Counted from the stretch's first letter, positions 35,815 to 49,499 are shown. The stretch: 64,000 nt of DNA from Mastigias papua (GCA_964019165.1 OZ025269.1:16895187-16959186); one strand, 5' to 3'. The notes: generated by a model from the letters alone, not told the origin. Translations and numbers: made by a program.

Positions 35815-38800
35815 ATGGCGAAGTACACGGCTTTGGTTTTGCTGCCAAAATTGGCAAATGTAGAAGTGGTATGTGCACCATTCTCACATTTATTGACGAG
35901 AGCCTACACAGTAACAGTTGGTGCTAAAAATGCGCCACCAAAGCCACGAAAATCACCGTTATCAGCTTATCAAATTTTTGTTAAGGAAAAAGCAATGAGC
36001 AATACTAATGATAACGAAAATCCGGCAGATCGGTTTAAGAGAGTTGCTGCAGAATGGAAGGATATGACTGAGGCAGACAAAAGCATTTATCATGAAAGGT
36101 ATATACTGAAACATAGTTTTTGTATTCTGATCCTGCTATGCCTGTAGTATGCTTCGCCGGGGTAATGGTTGAAGTTCTTACTTCACACCACTGCTTAAAT
36201 GAAACAAAAAATTGTTTCTAAGTTAGTTCCTCCACTATCTCGAGTTAATTATATGTGCAATTCGAGAAAGTAAAGTTTGTCAGCGTTTTGGCATTGTCAT
36301 TTCTGATATACTTGTATGATATAATGATAGGTGATAGAAGTAAAAACTTTTTTAACCAAATGTGAAATGCAATCAAGTATAATTGTTAGTCGTATTTAGG
36401 AATACGTTCAGTCCCAGGGAGTAGTTATGGTATTTTGCTCCTCATGGTTTCTGTCTTTGTATTGTAGTCCAGTGGTTCATAGTGTTTAGATATTTTGTCT
36501 CTGCAAGGTTTTATATTTGGTAGAAAAAATAGATGGTAATTTTTGGTACTCTTTATGTACTCAGTGGATTTTTTAGTTATTTTTTGCTAGATTTACCTAT
36601 AATTTGTTTGTGCAATTACTATTTATTTAAAAATTGTTTTTAATTCAAAATGACAAATATAATATTTTCTTGAACATAAACTGCCCTAATAATAATAATA
36701 ATAATAATAATTTATTTATTTAAGGTTGGCGTGATAAAGGTAGTTAAAAAACTAATTAATGCCAACCATTTAACAAAAACTAAAATGAAAAGAAAAAACA
36801 ACTCAAAAACTAAAACTAAAACCCTCAACATGGACGTCAACTGTCAGCTTTAAAACAGGAGGCCTATTGGTAGAGACATGCACTCACATCTAGGGACTAC
36901 ATACTGCCCAAGCAAAAGTGTGCATCACCAACCCTGTGCTCACAAGCAAATCTAATTTCATGACTTCAATAAGTCTATTCATTATCTTATTGTTGTTTAA
37001 GAGGTTATTAAATTCTTGATCTTCTATAAGGAGGAAAGGATTTAGGTAAGTGGATAAATATCTCCAGGAAGAACTTTATATGAACAAAAGCTGACAAGCG
37101 AGTAGATACAGCATGTTTTCCAGCATTTTTGCCTGCACTGTAGAAGGGAAGCTGATGTGATAATTCTTTCTAAGTAACCATCTGCCTCACATTGAGTCTT
37201 GTGTGGCCTACTAGCAGCTGCTGAACTTAAGACTTCTTACCATATCCACTCTACATAAGTACTGAGTGACAGCAGACTGTGACATTCCATATTCCTCTAC
37301 CTAATGCAAAGTGCTTAGGCCAACTGCTTGTTTCTGAGTTATATATTGCTACACTATCACCAGCCAGACTGTTTAAGGATGAGAGTGAGGAAGGATAATG
37401 GGACTCTGTTGTAAAGAACATATAGGCTGCATACCTGGTAGCCCACACAGGCTGCTAGTCCAAACTATTTGGAAACAGTGTGAATCAAGCAAGGAAAATC
37501 AGCAATAAAAGCACCTGTTTTTGCTATAAACTAAATATATTTGTAGTGTATGTTTATGGTGTAAGTTGCCCAAGCACTTGTACATTGGTTTTAGTTTACT
37601 ATTGTAGTCATTTTGCATGCAAAAATGCTGGGGGCACGTTGTGCCTAGTGGCCTATCTTTTAGGAGATTGACACCATTTTGACTTCTGCTTGGATACCAT
37701 TCTAACAACTTTTAATAAACTTTGTCTCCAGCTCCAAAGCATTTTGCTTTTGTAATTTGACAATGTTAAAGCTTTATGCTTTAACATTTATAAAACTTCT
37801 TTCCTACCTTCCTTACATGTTAGGTCTTAAGTTATAGCCAAAATTAAAAGCAAAATTCAGAATTTCTATGTTTTATGTGTGTTATGTACCATTGTTTGGC
37901 ACTACATGTGCAGTGAAATTAGGGAACTATTAAGGAACTTTTAGTACTAAAATTTGATCATTGGAGGCCCATAAATAAGGAGCTTTTGGAACTACCCTTG
38001 AGCTAGGTTCCTTATATAATAGGAAGCATATATTCTCTCTTGAGTGGAGTCTCCAGGCAGAATTTGAGCCATGGCTTCAAAGTGAATATGATTCAATTAT
38101 CAAATACTGTATACCTGATGCCACTGTGTTAAGTAGTTCGAAGGTTGTGGGATTTCTGCAAAATGGGTGTGGCAAGGTAGTAATTGGTGTGGCATTATTC
38201 CTTGGCAACAAGAACACATGAATGGAGTATTAAATATATTGCTCTGAATACTCATCAATTCAATGGAACTTTGATACTGCATTGCCTTCTGGTAATCTGC
38301 AGTTTTAAAGTCAAAAGTATTTTTCTAGTTGGACTTAAATGCTGAGAGAGGTACATCCCCCTTACATAAGTATTGCACAGGTAGTCAAAATTCATCATGG
38401 CAGAAATGTAGCTATATAAATTGAAAGATCATTCTATTGGACATGTGTCAGTTGATGAAAGAATTATTCTTTGTTGAAACTTAAGAATGCTTTCAATGTT
38501 TTCATCAAAATATTGGCCCACTTTGATCAGAGAAGATTGAAGATTGATTCCTTCATATTTTCAATGGTTGTTTAGAATGGCCATTGCACCATAGCAATTT
38601 TAGCACATGAGGAAGCACAGAACGTTTTTCTGCCAAGATGTACATAAGAGTTTATAGGTGACTGCCAAACTAAATATGTTGATAAGCCATGTTGGAATAG
38701 GGAGTCAACATAGCATTTTTTCTGTTAAGTACTTTTTGAATAACCCCCTTTGTTACTTGTTCTGCAGTCGAACAAAGGTGACAATCACTGCATTGAATTG

Positions 38801-39199
38801 TTTCATGACAGATCTGACTCTGAGAAGGAAGAATGGATGAGAGATTGTGCAAAATATGAAGCATTCCTTGATTCATTATCTGAAGTTGAAAGGAACCGTA
38901 TCAAGATAAAAGAACTTTTATTGAAAGCTAGCTCTAAAGAGAAAAGGCAGCTTACAAAATCTGTTGCAGATGATATTGCAACTATGATGCCAAAAAGACC
39001 TGGAAGTGCTTTTCAGTTGTTTTTTAAAGAAGAGCTTGATGGTGGAAGTTTTGAAGGCCTGAAAGGCCCTGAGCTGTTCCAAGCTGCCTCTGAAAAATGG
39101 AAATCTCTTAATGAGTATAACAAAAATAGATACAAAGTTTTGCGTAAAGATTTGTTGAAGAAGTATTCAGAGGACCTAGAAGCGTGGAAGAGGATTTAG
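35815..39199 (+). CDS. TFAM: TFAM-like mitochondrial HMG-box protein, two exons
   Basis: Exon 1 is 35815-36098 (donor GTATAT) and exon 2 is 38812-39199 (acceptor TTTCATGACAG, stop TAG). The phase-2 junction gives about 223 residues. The first 40 residues are basic, hydrophobic and free of acidic residues apart from one Glu, fitting a mitochondrial presequence. HMG box 1 runs over about residues 43-95 (PRKSPLSAYQIFVKEK, then WKDMTEADKSIY). A charged helical linker follows. HMG box 2 covers about 155-215 (PKRPGSAFQLFFKEEL, then EKWKSLNEYNKNRYK). This order and length match TFAM, which bends and packages mitochondrial DNA and activates its transcription; human TFAM is 246 residues. An acceptor-like CAG at 38767 would put the protein out of frame, so the one at 38811 was chosen. 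Confidence 0.85.
36687..37100. repeat. (AAT)n microsatellite and adjoining repeat tail in the TFAM-like intron
   Basis: An (AAT) run at 36687-36710 is followed by TTTATTTATTTAAGGTTGGC and then AT-rich DNA with GGTTGGC/GCCAACC inverted phrases (36724-36765). This arrangement resembles the simple-repeat tail of a minus-oriented LINE or SINE. No coding remnant is visible. Confidence 0.5.
37910..38025 (-). repeat. Partial copy of the 16.66 kb MITE family
   Basis: Read on the minus strand from about 38020, the stretch gives TATAAGGAACCTAGCTCAAG and later TAGTACTAAAAGTTCCTTAA. These are close matches to the left end of the element at 16664-17166. Only one end is present. It lies in the intron of the TFAM-like gene. 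Confidence 0.6.
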
Positions 39200-39654
39200 T
39201 TTCGGGTTTCATGCCTCAATGATTTTGCTGATAATGCCATATGACAGCTGCAAGCTCCCTTTCTTGATTCATTAATTTTTTGTAGTATCAACTGTAGAAG
39301 TAATGTTTGACTACAACATTTGTCCCCTTGTAGTACGCAAAATAACTTTGTCATGACTAAATTTAAGCTTTGTTGAGCTGCAGTTCTTTGAGTGGTATGA
39401 CGATCTTTAGGCCTGGAGCACACTATCATTTTTAATGATCATTTGTGTATGGTCATTGAAAAATGACAATGTATTCAAGAGAACATAATGCTTTTGTTTT
39501 ATCATTTTCAATGATCATTGACAATTGAAAAGTTTTAGAGGATGTGTTCAACTTTCATCATTGTAAGCCATAAGATTTAGTTGTCTGAAGAGTAGACATG
39601 TTGGTTTCTGGTTGTATTTTCTGTTTGTTTGGTGGTGTCCCATTTTCTTGCAAT

Positions 39655-40898
39655 ACTGTAAATCCATGAATTAGCCCACTGGGGGCTTATTTGTTTTTGA
39701 ACTTTTCGGATGGGAGCTTATCCAAGGGTAGGGCGTATTTTAGGGGTCAGTCATTTATAACTCTGGGTACCAGGGCGGGCTAGAATTTACATAATGGTCA
39801 AAAGTTTTATACCCCTTCGATTTTTGTCTAAAAGTTTTCATACCCTATTGAAAAATGAGAAATAAGTTTCACACCCCACTTGCTATCTACCCTGTAAGGA
39901 TTTCAGGGAGGATTTCTTCAATGCTACTTTTACAGTCACAATTGCCACTATCATCTACTTGAAAGATCACTTATAGAAAATGTGTTCTACAAAATTACTT
40001 GCTGGGAAATATTGCATGGAAAACCTTTGTACACAATGTTGTAAATATCATTCTTTGTGAGACTTCTTTGCATAGGGCATACATAAGTTTTCATGAAAAA
40101 GTTGATTCATGCTTGAAACTTCATTTGAACAAGCAGTTGTGATGAATGCTAATAAGAGCACTGCAATAACACAGTATACCACAGAAAACTTAAATCAGAG
40201 AAAAATTGCTATTGGATAAACTCAGACAACTAGATACATATACAGTGATCAGTAGACTTCTGCAAGTCATTGCATTGATTTTCTTTGGATTTTGTCTCTA
40301 AAGGATTTCGTATCCCTCAAAAATTCTCTACAAAGTTTCATACCCCCCACGTATCCTAGAAAAAGTTTTCATGCCCTACCCAATTCTAGCCCGCCCTACT
40401 ACCCAGAGTTATAAATGACTGACCCCTTAGGGGGCTTATACAATTATTGACATATGTTACATGGAAAATTCATTGACAAAGCTCTTGTTCTCCATGATAT
40501 TAAAAGAATAGTCTAAAATTAAGCATTTGTCTTTGTGTCACCTGTTATAAGTAGATTAATACGAGAGAAAAACAACATGACGAACTAAGAAACACAATGA
40601 TGAGAAGTGCGAGAGAGGAGAGAGCATGAGTATTTACGAGTTTAAAGAGATAAAAGAATCACACCTAAGAATTGTTTACAGGAGGAAAATCTTGTGTAAG
40701 AGAGAGTGAAAGTTCAGAGTGATTGAAAGGATTGAAAACAATAGGAGAGAGAAGCTGAGAACAATAGGAGTAAACAAACCACAACAATACATTAAAACTA
40801 CAACATCATCACCATTGCCTGGGGTGGGGGCTTATTTGAAGGGGACTTATTAAGCATTTGAAGTTGTAGCATGGGGGCTTATTGATGGTGAATTTTTA
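39655..40898. mobile_element. AAGCCCCC-type MITE interrupted by a second MITE
   Basis: ACTGTAAATCCATGAATTAG near 39656 and the GGGGGCTTATTGATGGTGAA stretch ending near 40898 look like diverged inverted ends of the family also present at 33844-34152. When the inner element (39743-40426) is removed, the left part ending GGGCGTATTTTA joins the right part starting GGGGGCTTATAC. The outer element is therefore older. Confidence 0.55.
39743..40426. mobile_element. PIF/Harbinger-type MITE, 684 bp, TTA target duplication
   Basis: The left terminal inverted repeat starts GGGGTCAGTCATTTATAACT at 39743. The right end at 40426 is its complement, and the match continues for more than 40 bases with few mismatches (through CCCAGAG and GGGCGGGCTAGAATT). 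TTA at 39740-39742 and 40427-40429 is the target duplication. The interior has repeated CATACCCC/TTTCATACC phrases and no transposase. Confidence 0.9.
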
Positions 40899-40904
40899 TG
40901 AGAG

Positions 40905-42429
40905 GGCTGTAGCCCTACCAAGAAATTGGACTACTGGCTTGGCATTTTACCAGTCAATGACAAGAATTGTACGTCAATGACTTTGATTGCAGATTGAAAA
41001 GTGATGAAAATGAGCAACCCCTGGCTATTAAGTAAGGCTATAGCCTAGATATTATGCCTAGTAATGACCTAAATTGAACTTTAACGACTGTGATTCCACT
41101 CTGAAAAGTGTTGAAAATCAGCCAATATTTGTAGAAAGTAAGGCTCTGCTCACGGTATTTTACCCGAAAATGAATAAAGTAAACATTTAATGATTTTCAT
41201 TGCAAATTCAAAAGGCATCAAAATAAGCCAATTCTAGCCGAAAAGTACGGCTATAACCATGATATTTTACCCGAAAATAACTAAATTCGAAATTTGTTGA
41301 TTTTTATTTCAAATTGAAAAGTTATGAATATGGGCCAATTTTGCCCGAAAAGGAAGACTATAGACTTAGACTTTTAACCTAATGTGAATAAACTTGAAAT
41401 TCAATGAAGTTGATTCCAAATTGAAAAGTAATGAAAAAGAGCTTGCTCATCCTTAGAGATCGGTACACGCTTAACTAGCAAAGTTCCTCGATACCCCCTG
41501 TGCCTTTTCTAATCCCTGTCCCTGTAGGTTTCTTGTTTTGGTAGTATCTGGTATTTACCTCTTACATTTCCTTATTTAGGCATTTTCCGCCTGTTTACTC
41601 AATATTGCCCGTTTTGCCAGTGGCTTTCTGAATTTTATTCAATTACGGATTATTTATAATCCCCAACAATTGTTAACTGGTATGTCAATGTAGCTGTAGC
41701 TATTTTTCCCGATTTATCTGCAATGTTGCTCGTCGTGGCTATCATTCTCACATTCAATTTATTTCTTTTATCTTATTTCTTTTGTAGAGTATATAGTTGG
41801 TGTACATTAGTATTTAACTATGGTAAACCAACTGTAAATATGGTTTATGATATATGATGATGATTCAAAAGTGATGAGAAATGAGGCAACTTTAGGCATG
41901 AAGTAAGTCAATAAACTTCGTGTTTTGGTCCAACATGACTAACCTTGAAATTCAATGTTTTTTATTGGAGTGATCAAACTGAGCCAATGTGGGCCAAAAA
42001 GTAAGGCTATAGACTTGGTATTTGCCCAAGCTGCGCCAAAATTCAAATTCAATCATTTTGATCCCAGATTCAAATGTGATAAAATAACCCATTTTGGGCA
42101 AACTATTAGGTTATAGCCGTGGTATTTTGCACAAAACAGACCAAAAATTAACAATCATTCCTTTCGATTACAGACTGTCAGCTCATGAACATGAAACAAT
42201 GTTGGGCAAAGAGTTAGGCTATGGCCTTGGTAATTTGTCCAAATATGACCAAAATTCAAATTAATTCATTTTCCGTCCAGAATACACAATCATGAACATA
42301 ACCTACATTTGGCAACCCATATAGACCTATACCCTTGGTAATGTGACCAACACTGACCTGACTTCAATTTGAACCATTTCGATTCCAGATCGACAATTGA
42401 TAAAACTGAGCGAAGTTTCCCGTAAACTA
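40905..42429. repeat. Decayed left edge of the 107-bp satellite
   Basis: Diverged copies with the same order of landmarks as the core (AAGGCTATA, GGTATTTT, GATTGCAGATTGAAAAGTGA, GAAAATGAGC) recur about every 105-115 bases but with many changes. They are broken by roughly 400 bases of unrelated sequence at about 41450-41865. Similarity rises toward the core. Confidence 0.85.
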
Positions 42430-43719
42430 CCTACACCTATAACCTCGGTATTTTCCGACAAATGACCAAAATTGAAATTGATTGATTTTGATTGCAGATT
42501 GAAAAGTGATGAAAATGAGCGATTTTTGGCCAAAAAGTAAGGCTATAACCTTGGTATTTTGCCGACAAATGACCAAAATTGAAATTGATCGAGTTTGATT
42601 GCAGATTGAAAAGTGATGAAAATGAGCGATGGTTGACCAAAAAGTAAGGCTATAACCTTGGTATTTTGCCGACAAATGACCAAAATTGAAATTGATTGAT
42701 TTTGATTGCAGATTGAAAAGTGATGAAAATGAGCGATTTTTGGCCAAAAAGTAAGGCTATAACCTTGGTATTTTGCCGACAAATGACCAAAATTGAAATT
42801 GATTGATTTTGATTGCAGATTGAAAAGTGATGAAAATGAGCGATGGTTGACCAAAAAGTAAGGCTATAACCTTGGTATTTTGCCGACAAATGACCAATAT
42901 TGAAATTGATTGATTTTGATTGCAGATTGAAAAGTGATGAAAATGAGCGAATTTTGGCCAAAAAGTAAGGCTATAACCTTGGTATTTTGCCGACAAATGA
43001 CCAAAATTGAAATTGATTGATTTTGATTGCAGATTGAAAAGTGATGAAAATGAGCGATTTTTGGCCAAAACGTAAGGCTATAACCTTGGTATTTTGCCGA
43101 CAAATGACCAAAATTGAAATTGATCGAGTTTGATTGCAGATTGAAAAGTGATGAAAATGAGCGATTTTTGGCCAAAAAGTAAGGCTATAACCTTGGTATT
43201 TTGCCGACAAATGACCAAAATTGAAATTGATTGATTTTGATTGCAGATTGAAAAGTGATGAAAATGAGCGATGGTTGACCAAAAAGTAAGGCTATAACCT
43301 TGGTATTTTGCCGACAAATGACCAAAATTGAAATTGATTGATTTTGATTGCAGATTGAAAAGTGATGAAAATGAGCGATTTTTGGCCAAAACGTAAGGCT
43401 ATAACCTTGGTATTTTGCCGACAAATGACCAAAATTGAAATTGATTGATTTTGATTGCAGATTGAAAAGTGATGAAAATGAGCGATGTTTGGCCAAAAAG
43501 TAAGGCTATAACCTTGGTATTTTGCCGACAAATGACCAAAATTGAAATTGATCGAGTTTGATTGCAGATTGAAAAGTGATGAAAATGAGCGATGGTTGAC
43601 CAAAACGTAAGGCTATAACCTTGGTATTTTGCCGACAAATGACCAAAATTGAAATTGATTGATTTTGATTGCAGATTGAAAAGTGATGAAAATGAGCGAT
43701 TTTTGGCCAAAAAGTAAGG

Positions 43720-45665
43720 CTATAACCTTGGTATTTTGCCGACAAATGACCAAACTTGAAATTGATTGATTTTGATTGCAGATTGAAAAGTGATGAAAAT
43801 GAGCGATTTTTGGCCAAAAAGTAAGGCTATAACCTTGGTATTTTGCCGACAAATGACCAAAATTGAAATTGATCGAGTTTGATTGCAGATTGAAAAGTGA
43901 TGAAAATGAGCGATTTTTGGCCAAAAAGTAAGGCTATAACCTTGGTATTTTGCCGACAAATGACCAAAATTGAAATTGATTGATTTTGATTGCAGATTGA
44001 AAAGTGATGAAAATGAGCGATTTTTGGCCAAAAGGTAAGGCTATAACCTTGGTATTTTGCCGACAAATGACCAAAATTGAAATTGATTGATTTTGATTGC
44101 AGATTGAAAAGTGATGAAAATGAGCGAATTTTGGCCAAAAAGTAAGGCTATAACCTTGGTATTTTGCCGACAAATGACCAAACTTGAAATTGATTGATTT
44201 TGATTGCAGATTGAAAAGTGATGAAAATGAGCGATTTTTGGCCAAACAGTAAGGCTATAACCTTGGTATTTTGCCGACAAATGACCAAAATTGAAATTGA
44301 TTGATTTTGATTGCAGATTGAAAAGTGATGAAAATGAGCAATTTGTTGGCCAAAAAGTAAGGCTATAACCTTGGTATTTTGCCGACAAATGACCAAAATT
44401 GAAATTGATTGAGTTTCATTGCAGATTGAAAAGTGATGAAAATGAGCCATTTTTGGCCAAAAAGTAAGGCTATAACCTTGGTATTTTGCCGACAAATGAC
44501 CAAAATTGAAATTGATTGATTTTGATTGCAGATTGAAAAGTGATAAAAATGAGCAATTTTTGGCGAAAAAGTAAGGCTATAACCTTGGTATTTTGCCGAC
44601 AAATGACCAAAATTGAAATTGATTGAGTTTCATTGCAGATTGAAAAGTGATGAAAATGAGCGATGGTTGACCAAAAAGTAAGGCTATAACCTTGGTATTT
44701 TGCCGACAAATGACCAACATTGACATTGATTGATTTTGATTGCAGATTGAAAAGTGATGAAAATGAGCGATGGTTGACCAAAAAGTAAGGCTATAACCTT
44801 GGTATTTTGCCGACAAATGACCAAACTTGAAATTGATTGATTTTGATTGCAGATTGAAAAGTGATGAAAATGAGCGATTTTTGGCCAAAAAGTAAGGCTA
44901 TAACCTTGGTATTTTGCCGACAAATGACCAAAATTGAAATTGATCGAGTTTGATTGCAGATTGAAAAGTGATGAAAATGAGCGATTTTTGGCCAAAAAGT
45001 AAGGCTATAACCTTGGTATTTTGCCGACAAATGACCAAAATTGAAATTGATTGATTTTGATTGCAGATTGAAAAGTGATGAAAATGAGCGATTTTTGGCC
45101 AAAAGGTAAGGCTATAACCTTGGTATTTTGCCGACAAATGACCAAAATTGAAATTGATTGATTTTGATTGCAGATTGAAAAGTGATGAAAATGAGCGAAT
45201 TTTGGCCAAAAAGTAAGGCTATAACCTTGGTATTTTGCCGACAAATGACCAAACTTGAAATTGATTGATTTTGATTGCAGATTGAAAAGTGATGAAAATG
45301 AGCGATTTTTGGCCAAACAGTAAGGCTATAACCTTGGTATTTTGCCGACAAATGACCAAAATTGAAATTGATTGATTTTGATTGCAGATTGAAAAGTGAT
45401 GAAAATGAGCAATTTGTTGGCCAAAAAGTAAGGCTATAACCTTGGTATTTTGCCGACAAATGACCAAAATTGAAATTGATTGAGTTTCATTGCAGATTGA
45501 AAAGTGATGAAAATGAGCCATTTTTGGCCAAAAAGTAAGGCTATAACCTTGGTATTTTGCCGACAAATGACCAAAATTGAAATTGATTGATTTTGATTGC
45601 AGATTGAAAAGTGATAAAAATGAGCAATTTTTGGCGAAAAAGTAAGGCTATAACCTTGGTATTTT
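43720..45665. repeat. Higher-order repeat A: 10-monomer (1071 bp) unit, about 1.8-2 copies
   Basis: Rare variants recur in the same order exactly 1071 bases apart. These include the extra-T monomer AATTTGTTGG (44341 and 45412), AGCCATTTTTGG (44446 and 45517), GATAAAAATGAGCAATT (44543 and 45614) and AAAGGTAAGG (44033 and 45104). 1071 equals ten monomers plus the one inserted base. Confidence 0.9.
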
Positions 45666-46609
45666 GCCGACAAATGACCAAAATTGAAATTGATTGATTT
45701 TGATTGCAGATTGAAAAGTGATGAAAATGAGCGATTTTTGGCCAAAACGTAAGGCTATAACCTTGGTATTTTGCCGACAAATGACCAAAATTGAAATTGA
45801 TTGATTTTGATTGCAGATTGAAAAGTGATGAAAATGAGCGATGGTTGACCAAAAAGTAAGGCTATAACCTTGGTATTTTGCCGACAAATGACCAACATTG
45901 ACATTGATTGATTTTGATTGCAGATTGAAAAGTGATGAAAATGAGCGATTTTTGGCCAAAAAGTAAGGCTATAACCTTGGTATTTTGCCGACAAATGACC
46001 AAAATTGAAATTGATTGATTTTGATTGCAGATTGAAAAGTGATGAAAATGAGCGATTTTTGGCCAAAAAGTAAGGCTATAACCTTGGTATTTTGCCGACA
46101 AATGACCAAAATTGAAATTGATTGATTTTGATTGCAGATTGAAAAGTGATGAAAATGAGCGAATTTTGGCCAAAAAGTAAGGCTATAACCTTGGTATTTT
46201 GCCGACAAATGACCAAAATTGAAATTGATTGATTTTGATTGCAGATTGAAAAGTGATGAAAATGAGCGATTTTTGGCCAAAAAGTAAGGCTATAACCTTG
46301 GTATTTTGCCGACAAATGACCAAACTTGAAATTGATTGATTTTGATTGCAGATTGAAAAGTGATGAAAATGAGCGATTTTTGGCCAAAAAGTAAGGCTAT
46401 AACCTTGGTATTTTGCCGACAAATGACCAAAATTGAAATTGATTGATTTTGATTGCAGATTGAAAAGTGATGAAAATGAGCGAATTTTGGCCAAAAAGTA
46501 AGGCTATAACCTTGGTATTTTGCCGACAAATGACCAAAATTGAAATTGATTGATTTTGATTGCAGATTGAAACGTGATGAAAATGAGCGAGTTTTGGCCA
46601 AATAGTAAG

Positions 46610-49495
46610 GCTATAACCTTGGTATTTTGCCGACAAATGACCAAACTTGAAATTGATTGATTTTGATTGCAGATTGAAAAGTGATGAAAATGAGCGATTT
46701 TTGGCCACAAAGTAAGGCTATACCCATGGTATTTTGCCGACAAATGACCAGAATTGAAATTGATTGATTTTGATTGCAGATTGAAAAGTGATGAAAATGA
46801 GCGATTTTTGGCCAAAACGTAAGGCTATAACCTTGGTATTTTGCCGACAAATGACCAAAATTAAAATTGATTGATTTTGATTGCAGATTGAAAAGTGATG
46901 AAAATGAGCGATGGTTGACCAAAAAGTAAGGCTATAACCTTGGTATTTTGCCGACAAGTGACCAAAATTGAAATTGATTGATTTTGATTGCAGATTGAAA
47001 AGTGATGAAAATGAGCGATTTTTGGCCAAAAAGTAAGGCTATAACCTTGGTATTTTGCCGACAAATGACCAAAATTGAAATTGATTGATTTTGATTGCAG
47101 ATTGAAAAGTGATGAAAATGAGCGATTTTTGGCCAAAAAGTAAGGCTATAACCTTGGTATTTTGCCGACAAATGACCAAAATTGAAATTGATTGATTTTG
47201 ATTGCAGATTGAAAAGTGATGAAAATGAGCGATTTTTGGCCAAAACGTAAGGCTATAACCTTGGTATTTTGCCGACAAATAACCAACATTGAAATTGATT
47301 GATTGTGATTGCAGATTGAAAAGTGATCAAAATGAGCAATTTTTTGGCCAAAAAGTAAAACTATAACCTTGGTATTTTGCCGACAAATGACCAAAATTGA
47401 AATTGATTGAGTTTCATTGCAGATTGAAAAGTGATGAAAATGAGCGATATTTGGCCAAAAAGTAAGGCTATAACCTTGGTATTTTGCCGACAAATGACCA
47501 AAATTGAAATTGATTGATTTTGATTGCAGATTGAAAAGTGATGAAAATGAGCGATGGTTGACCAAAAAGTAAGGCTATAACCTTGGTATTTTGCCGACAA
47601 ATGACCAAAATTCAAATTGATTGATTTTGATTGCAGATTGAAAAGTGATGAAAATGAGCGATTTTTGGCCACAAAGTAAGGCTATACCCATGGTATTTTG
47701 CCGACAAATGACCAAAATTGAAATTGATTGATTTTGATTGCAGATTGAAAAGTGATGAAAATGAGCGATTTTTGGCCAAAAAGTAAGGCTATAACCTTGG
47801 TATTTTGCCGACAAATGACCAAAATTGAAATTGATTGATTTTGATTGCAGATTGAAAAGTGATGAAAATGAGCGATGGTTGACCAAAAAGTAAGGCTATA
47901 ACCTTGGTATTTTGCCGACAAATGACCAAAATTGAAATTGATTGATTTTGATTGCAGATTGAAAAGTGATGAAAATGAGCGATTTTTGGCCAAAAAGTAA
48001 GGCTATAACCTTGGTATTTTGCCGACAAATGACCAAAATTGAAATTGATTGATTTTGATTGCAGATTGAAAAGTGATGAAAATGAGCGATTTTTGGCCAA
48101 AAAGTAAGGCTATAACCTTGGTATTTTGCCGACAAATGACCAAAATTGAAATTGATTGATTTTGATTGCAGATTGAAAAGTGATGAAAATGAGCGATTTT
48201 TGGCCAAAACGTAAGGCTATAACCTTGGTATTTTGCCGACAAATGACCAACATTGAAATTGATTGATTGTGATTGCAGATTGAAAAGTGATCAAAATGAG
48301 CAATTTTTTGGCCAAAAGTAAAACTATAACCTTGGTATTTTGCCGACAAATGACCAAAATTGAAATTGATTGAGTTTCATTGCAGATTGAAAAGTGATGA
48401 AAATGAGCGATATTTGGCCAAAAAGTAAGGCTATAACCTTGGTATTTTGCCGACAAATGACCAAAATTGAAATTGATTGATTTTGATTGCAGATTGAAAA
48501 GTGATGAAAATGAGCGATGGTTGACCAAAAAGTAAGGCTATAACCTTGGTATTTTGCCGACAAATGACCAAAATTGAAATTGATTGATTTTGATTGCAGA
48601 TTGAAAAGTGATGAAAATGAGCGATTTTTGGCCACAAAGTAAGGCTATACCCATGGTATTTTGCCGACAAATGACCAAAATTGAAATTGATTGATTTTGA
48701 TTGCAGATTGAAAAGTGATGAAAATGAGCGATTTTTGGCCAAAAAGTAAGGCTATAACCTTGGTATTTTGCCGACAAATGACCAAAATTGAAATTGATTG
48801 ATTTTGATTGCAGATTGAAAAGTGATGAAAATGAGCGATGGTTGACCAAAAAGTAAGGCTATAACCTTGGTATTTTGCCGACAAATGACCAAAATTGAAA
48901 TTGATTGATTTTGATTGCAGATTGAAAAGTGATGGAAATGAGCGATTTTTGGCCAAAAAGTAAGGCTATAACCTTGGTATTTTGCCGACAAATGACCAAA
49001 ATTGAAATTGATTGATTTTGATTGCAGATTGAAAAGTGATGAAAATGAGCGATTTTTGGCCAAAAAGTAAGGCTATAACCTTGGTATTTTGCCGACAAAT
49101 GACCAAAATTGAAATTGATTGATTTTGATTGCAGATTGAAAAGTGATGAAAATGAGCGATTTTTGGCCAAAACGTAAGGCTATAACCTTGGTATTTTGCC
49201 GACAAATGACCAACATTGAAATTGATTGATTGTGATTGCAGATTGAAAAGTGATCAAAATGAGCAATTTTTTGGCCAAAAAGTAAAACTATAACCTTGGT
49301 ATTTTGCCGACAAATGACCAAAATTGAAATTGATTGAGTTTCATTGCAGATTGAAAAGTGATGAAAATGAGCGATATTTGGCCAAAAAGTAAGGCTATAA
49401 CCTTGGTATTTTGCCGACAAATGACCAAAATTGAAATTGATTGATTTTGATTGCAGATTGAAAAGTGATGAAAATGAGCGATTTTTGGCCAAAAA
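46610..49495. repeat. Higher-order repeat B: 9-monomer (963/964 bp) unit, three copies
   Basis: The rare variant CCACAAAGTAAGGCTATACC occurs at 46705, 47669 and 48632. The divergent monomer with GATTGTGATTGCAG and GATCAAAATGAGCAATTTT occurs near 47300, 48265 and 49228. Spacings are 964 and 963; the one-base difference reflects a missing A in the middle copy (GGCCAAAAGTAAAACT near 48311). Confidence 0.92.
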
Positions 49496-49499
49496 GTAA

